A stretch of 24,207 nucleotides of DNA from Pseudomonadota bacterium (GTDB taxonomy: Bacteria > Pseudomonadota > Gammaproteobacteria > Pseudomonadales > Pseudomonadaceae), in contig JAEWGL010000068.1 of the NCBI GenBank assembly GCA_023388335.1, positions 1 to 24,207 of the forward strand, written 5' to 3'. Below are positions 21,805 through 24,207 of the stretch, piece by piece. Under the pieces are notes generated by a model, which was not told where the DNA came from, made no database searches, and saw nothing but the letters and a program-made list of their open reading frames with translations. Position numbers and translations under genes: made by a program. Position 1 is the stretch's first letter. Each line of letters opens with the position of its first letter.

Positions 21805-23241
21805 TTAACGCTTCTTACGGTTGGCTACGTGAATGGCGCCGCCATTCACGGCCAGCGCGGCTTCGTGCAGCGCTTCGGACAGGGTCGGATGGGAGAAGAC
21901 CATCATGCCCAGATCCTCGGCGCTGGTGCCGAATTCCATAGCGATCGCACCCTGCTGCACCAGTTCGGCAGCCGATGGACCAATCACATGTACACCCAGG
22001 ACGCGGTCGGTCTTGGCATCGGCGATGACCTTGACGAAACCACCGGTGTCGTTGGCCGCCATCGCACGGCCGCTGGCCGCGAACGGGAAGGTGCCCACGT
22101 TAACCTCAACGCCCTCGGCCTTCAAGGCCTGTTCGGTCTTGCCGACCCAAGCGATTTCCGGGTGAGTGTAGATGACCGAAGGGATCAGGTCGTAATTCAT
22201 CTGGGCCTTGTGGCCCTTGATGCGCTCGACGACCATGATGCCCTCTTCCGAGGCCTTGTGCGCCAGCATCATGCCACGCACCACGTCACCGATGGCGTAG
22301 ACGCCAGGAACGCTGGTGGCGCAATGATCGTCGACGAAGATGTAGCCACGCTCGTCGATGTCCACGCCGCTGTCGGCAGCCAGCAGGTCGGTGGTCACCG
22401 GGCGACGGCCGACCGCGACGATCAGCTTGTCGAAAGTGATCTTCTGCTCGCCGTTGGCGTCGGTGTAGGTCACTTCGACTTCTTCGCCGTTGACCTTGGA
22501 GCCGGTGACGCGAGCGCCCAGCTTGATGTCCAGACCCTGCTTGGTCAGGGTCTTCTGGGCTTCCTTGGAGACGGCGGCATCAGCGGCCATCAGGAAGGTG
22601 TCCAGGGCTTCCAGGACGGTCACTTCGGCACCCAGGCGCGACCATACCGAGCCCAGCTCGAGGCCGATCACGCCGGCGCCGATGACGCCCAGGCGCTTGG
22701 GCACGGTCTGGAATTCCAAGGCGCCGGTGGAGTCGACGATAACGTTCTGGTCGACCGGGGCTGGCGGGATGTCGATCGGACGCGAGCCGGAGGCCAGGAT
22801 CACGTTCTCGGCTTCGATGACTTCAGTGGTGCCATCGGCCTTGGTGACTTCGACCTGCTTGCCGGCCAGCAGCTTGCCGTGGCCCTGGATCGAGGTGACG
22901 CCGTTGGCCTTGAACAGGGTGGCAACGCCACCGGTCAGGTTCTTGACGATACCGGCCTTGCGGCCGACCATCGCGGCGACGTCCATCTTCACTTCGCCGG
23001 TGGAGATACCGTGGACGTTGAAGCTCTCTTTGGCTTCCTTGTACTTCCAGGAGCTGTCCAGCAGCGCCTTGGATGGAATGCAACCGACGTTCAGGCAGGT
23101 ACCGCCCAGCGCCAGCTTGCCTTCGGCGTCGGTGTACTTCTCGATACAGGCAGTCTTCAGACCGAGCTGTGAAGCCTTGATCGCGGCGACATAGCCACCA
23201 GGACCTGCACCAATCACTACCACGTCGAATTTCTGGGTCAT
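21805..23241 (-). CDS. lpdG: Dihydrolipoyl dehydrogenase (E3)
   Basis: 478-residue flavoprotein that reoxidises the dihydrolipoyl groups of E2, passing electrons to NAD+. The FAD loop GAGPGG is at residues 11-16, the redox disulfide in GGTCLNVGCIPSK is Cys49-Cys54, the NAD fold has GVIGAGVIGLELG, and the C-terminal catalytic His451 and Glu456 are in SHPTLSEALHE. Length and the position after sucB match LpdG of P. putida, known as the E3 of the 2-oxoglutarate dehydrogenase complex, shared with other complexes. The start at 23241 has AAGGA 8 nt upstream. AACAATAA, a Crc/Hfq-like A-rich motif, overlaps the stop codon. Confidence 0.98.
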   Translation of the reverse strand: MTQKFDVVVIGAGPGGYVAAIKASQLGLKTACIEKYTDAEGKLALGGTCLNVGCIPSKALLDSSWKYKEAKESFNVHGISTGEVKMDVAAMVGRKAGIVKNLTGGVATLFKANGVTSIQGHGKLLAGKQVEVTKADGTTEVIEAENVILASGSRPIDIPPAPVDQNVIVDSTGALEFQTVPKRLGVIGAGVIGLELGSVWSRLGAEVTVLEALDTFLMAADAAVSKEAQKTLTKQGLDIKLGARVTGSKVNGEEVEVTYTDANGEQKITFDKLIVAVGRRPVTTDLLAADSGVDIDERGYIFVDDHCATSVPGVYAIGDVVRGMMLAHKASEEGIMVVERIKGHKAQMNYDLIPSVIYTHPEIAWVGKTEQALKAEGVEVNVGTFPFAASGRAMAANDTGGFVKVIADAKTDRVLGVHVIGPSAAELVQQGAIAMEFGTSAEDLGMMVFSHPTLSEALHEAALAVNGGAIHVANRKKR

Positions 23242-23268
23242 AAAAGATTCCTTATCAGCTAAAAGCTT

Positions 23269-23346
23269 CAAGCTGCAAGCCGCAAGCCAGAAGCCGCAAC
23301 ACGTCCCGCTTCGTCTTGAAGCTTGAAGCTTGCAACTTGCAGCTTG
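23269..23346 (-). repeat. Inverted CAAGC-type repeat between sucB and lpdG
   Basis: The left arm 23269-23294 (starting CAAGCTGCAAG) matches the reverse complement of 23321-23346 at 21 of 26 positions, and similarity continues outwards on both sides. Each arm is itself built from short CTTG/CAAG units (for example CTTGAAGCTTGAAGCTTGC on the plus strand). The transcript would fold into a hairpin of about 78 nt in the 121-nt gap. I recall such CAAGC-rich repeats as common in Pseudomonas intergenic regions. Confidence 0.75.
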
Positions 23347-23362
23347 CTCTTGCAGCTATTGA

Positions 23363-24207
23363 TTAGATGTCCAGCAGCAGGCGAGACGGATCTTCCAGCA
23401 GGTTCTTGATGGTCACCAGGAAGGTCACGGCTTCCTTGCCATCGATCAGGCGATGGTCATAGGACAGCGCCAGATACATCATCGGGCGAATGACCACTTG
23501 GCCATTGATCGCCATCGGACGCTGGATGATGTTGTGCATGCCCAGGATAGCTGCCTGTGGCGGGTTGACGATCGGGGTCGACATCATCGAGCCGAATGTA
23601 CCACCGTTGGTGATGGTGAAGGTACCACCGGTCATTTCATCGATCGACAGCTTGCCGTCGCGGGCCTTCTTACCGAAGGTCGCGATGCCGTTCTCGATTT
23701 CCGCCAGGCTCATCTGCTCGGCGTTACGCAGTACCGGCACGACCAGGCCACGGTCGCTGGAGACGGCTACGCCGACGTCTGCATAACCGTGATAGACGAT
23801 GTCGGAGCCATCAATCGAGGCGTTGACCGCCGGGAAGCGTTTAAGCGCTTCGGTGGCTGCCTTGACGAAGAACGACATGAAGCCCAGGCGAACGCCGTTG
23901 TGGGTCTTCTCGAACAGGTCCTTGTACTTCGAACGCAGGGCCATGACTTCGGTCATGTCGACTTCGTTGAAGGTGGTCAGCATGGCCATGTTCGACTGTG
24001 CTTCGACCAGGCGCTTGGCCACGGTGGCGCGCACGCGGGTCATCGGCACACGCTTCTCGGTGCGATCGCCCGTGGCGACTACCGGTGCGGCGGCAGCTGC
24101 GGCCGGCTTGGCGGCAGGCGCCGCGGCCGGAGCGGATTTCTTCGCTTCGATGGCAGCAACCACGTCTTCCTTGGTGATACGGCCGTCCTTGCCAGTGCCC
24201 TTGATGC
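23363..24207 (-). CDS. sucB: 2-oxoglutarate dehydrogenase E2 (partial, N-terminus outside window)
   Basis: Dihydrolipoyl succinyltransferase core of 2-oxoglutarate dehydrogenase. 280 C-terminal residues are visible. They begin in the E3-binding domain ([19 protein letters not shown]), followed by an Ala/Pro-rich flexible linker and the catalytic acyltransferase domain. The active site [12 protein letters not shown] is present, with its His and Asp, together with the core motifs [17 protein letters not shown] and [15 protein letters not shown] inside the frame is not the start, since coding continues to the edge; the lipoyl domain must lie beyond 24207. The gene is followed, after a repeat-filled gap, by lpdG. 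SucB rather than AceF is chosen from the neighbours sucC and sucD. Confidence 0.97.

Overview
The window is GC-rich, densely coded chromosomal DNA from a Pseudomonas, most likely of the P. putida group. The evidence is the gene content and order (gpsA-sixA, a hybrid kinase beside fabA-fabB, htpG, and brnQ beside sucD-sucC-lpdG-sucB), protein lengths matching Pseudomonas orthologues, CAAGC-type intergenic repeats, and the mix of sigma32-like and AlgU-like promoters. It reads as core genome. I see no insertion sequence, prophage, integrase, CRISPR array, tRNA or rRNA.

Layout. 1-2507 (minus): two alpha/beta hydrolases overlapping by 4 nt, then a 20-codon mini-ORF with a strong ribosome binding site, then an exported DUF4892 protein cut by the window edge. 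2620-4460 (minus): gpsA, a DUF4389 membrane protein and sixA in one tight operon behind a clear sigma70-type promoter. 4621-9541 (plus): three overlapping genes for a TonB-dependent outer-membrane receptor, a periplasmic ABC-type substrate-binding protein with no permease or ATPase nearby, and a hybrid histidine kinase whose position matches P. aeruginosa PA1611. 9755-11502 (plus): fabA-fabB, the anaerobic-type unsaturated fatty acid pathway, ending in a strong terminator. 11557-16428 (minus): an exported amidohydrolase, a dienelactone-hydrolase-family protein, htpG with a sigma32-type promoter, and two overlapping PaaI-type thioesterases. 16583-16882 (plus): a small coiled-coil lipoprotein behind an AlgU/sigma22-like promoter. 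16950-19185 (minus): a DUF599 membrane protein and the branched-chain amino acid carrier BrnQ. 19582-24207 (minus): the 3' part of the 2-oxoglutarate dehydrogenase / succinyl-CoA synthetase operon (sucB partial, lpdG, sucC, sucD).

How the genes work together. The suc genes form a TCA-cycle operon: E2 and E3 of 2-oxoglutarate dehydrogenase make succinyl-CoA, which SucCD converts to succinate with nucleotide triphosphate formation. The two long intergenic gaps in this operon hold RNA hairpins that could set the relative expression of the E3 subunit. gpsA and fabAB both feed phospholipid synthesis. The receptor / binding protein / kinase module looks like a path from an outer-membrane ligand to a phosphorelay.

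No wholly new system stands out. The best leads are the receptor / binding protein / kinase module, the translationally coupled 20-codon ORF, the candidate AlgU-controlled lipoprotein, and the structured RNA regions inside the suc operon.
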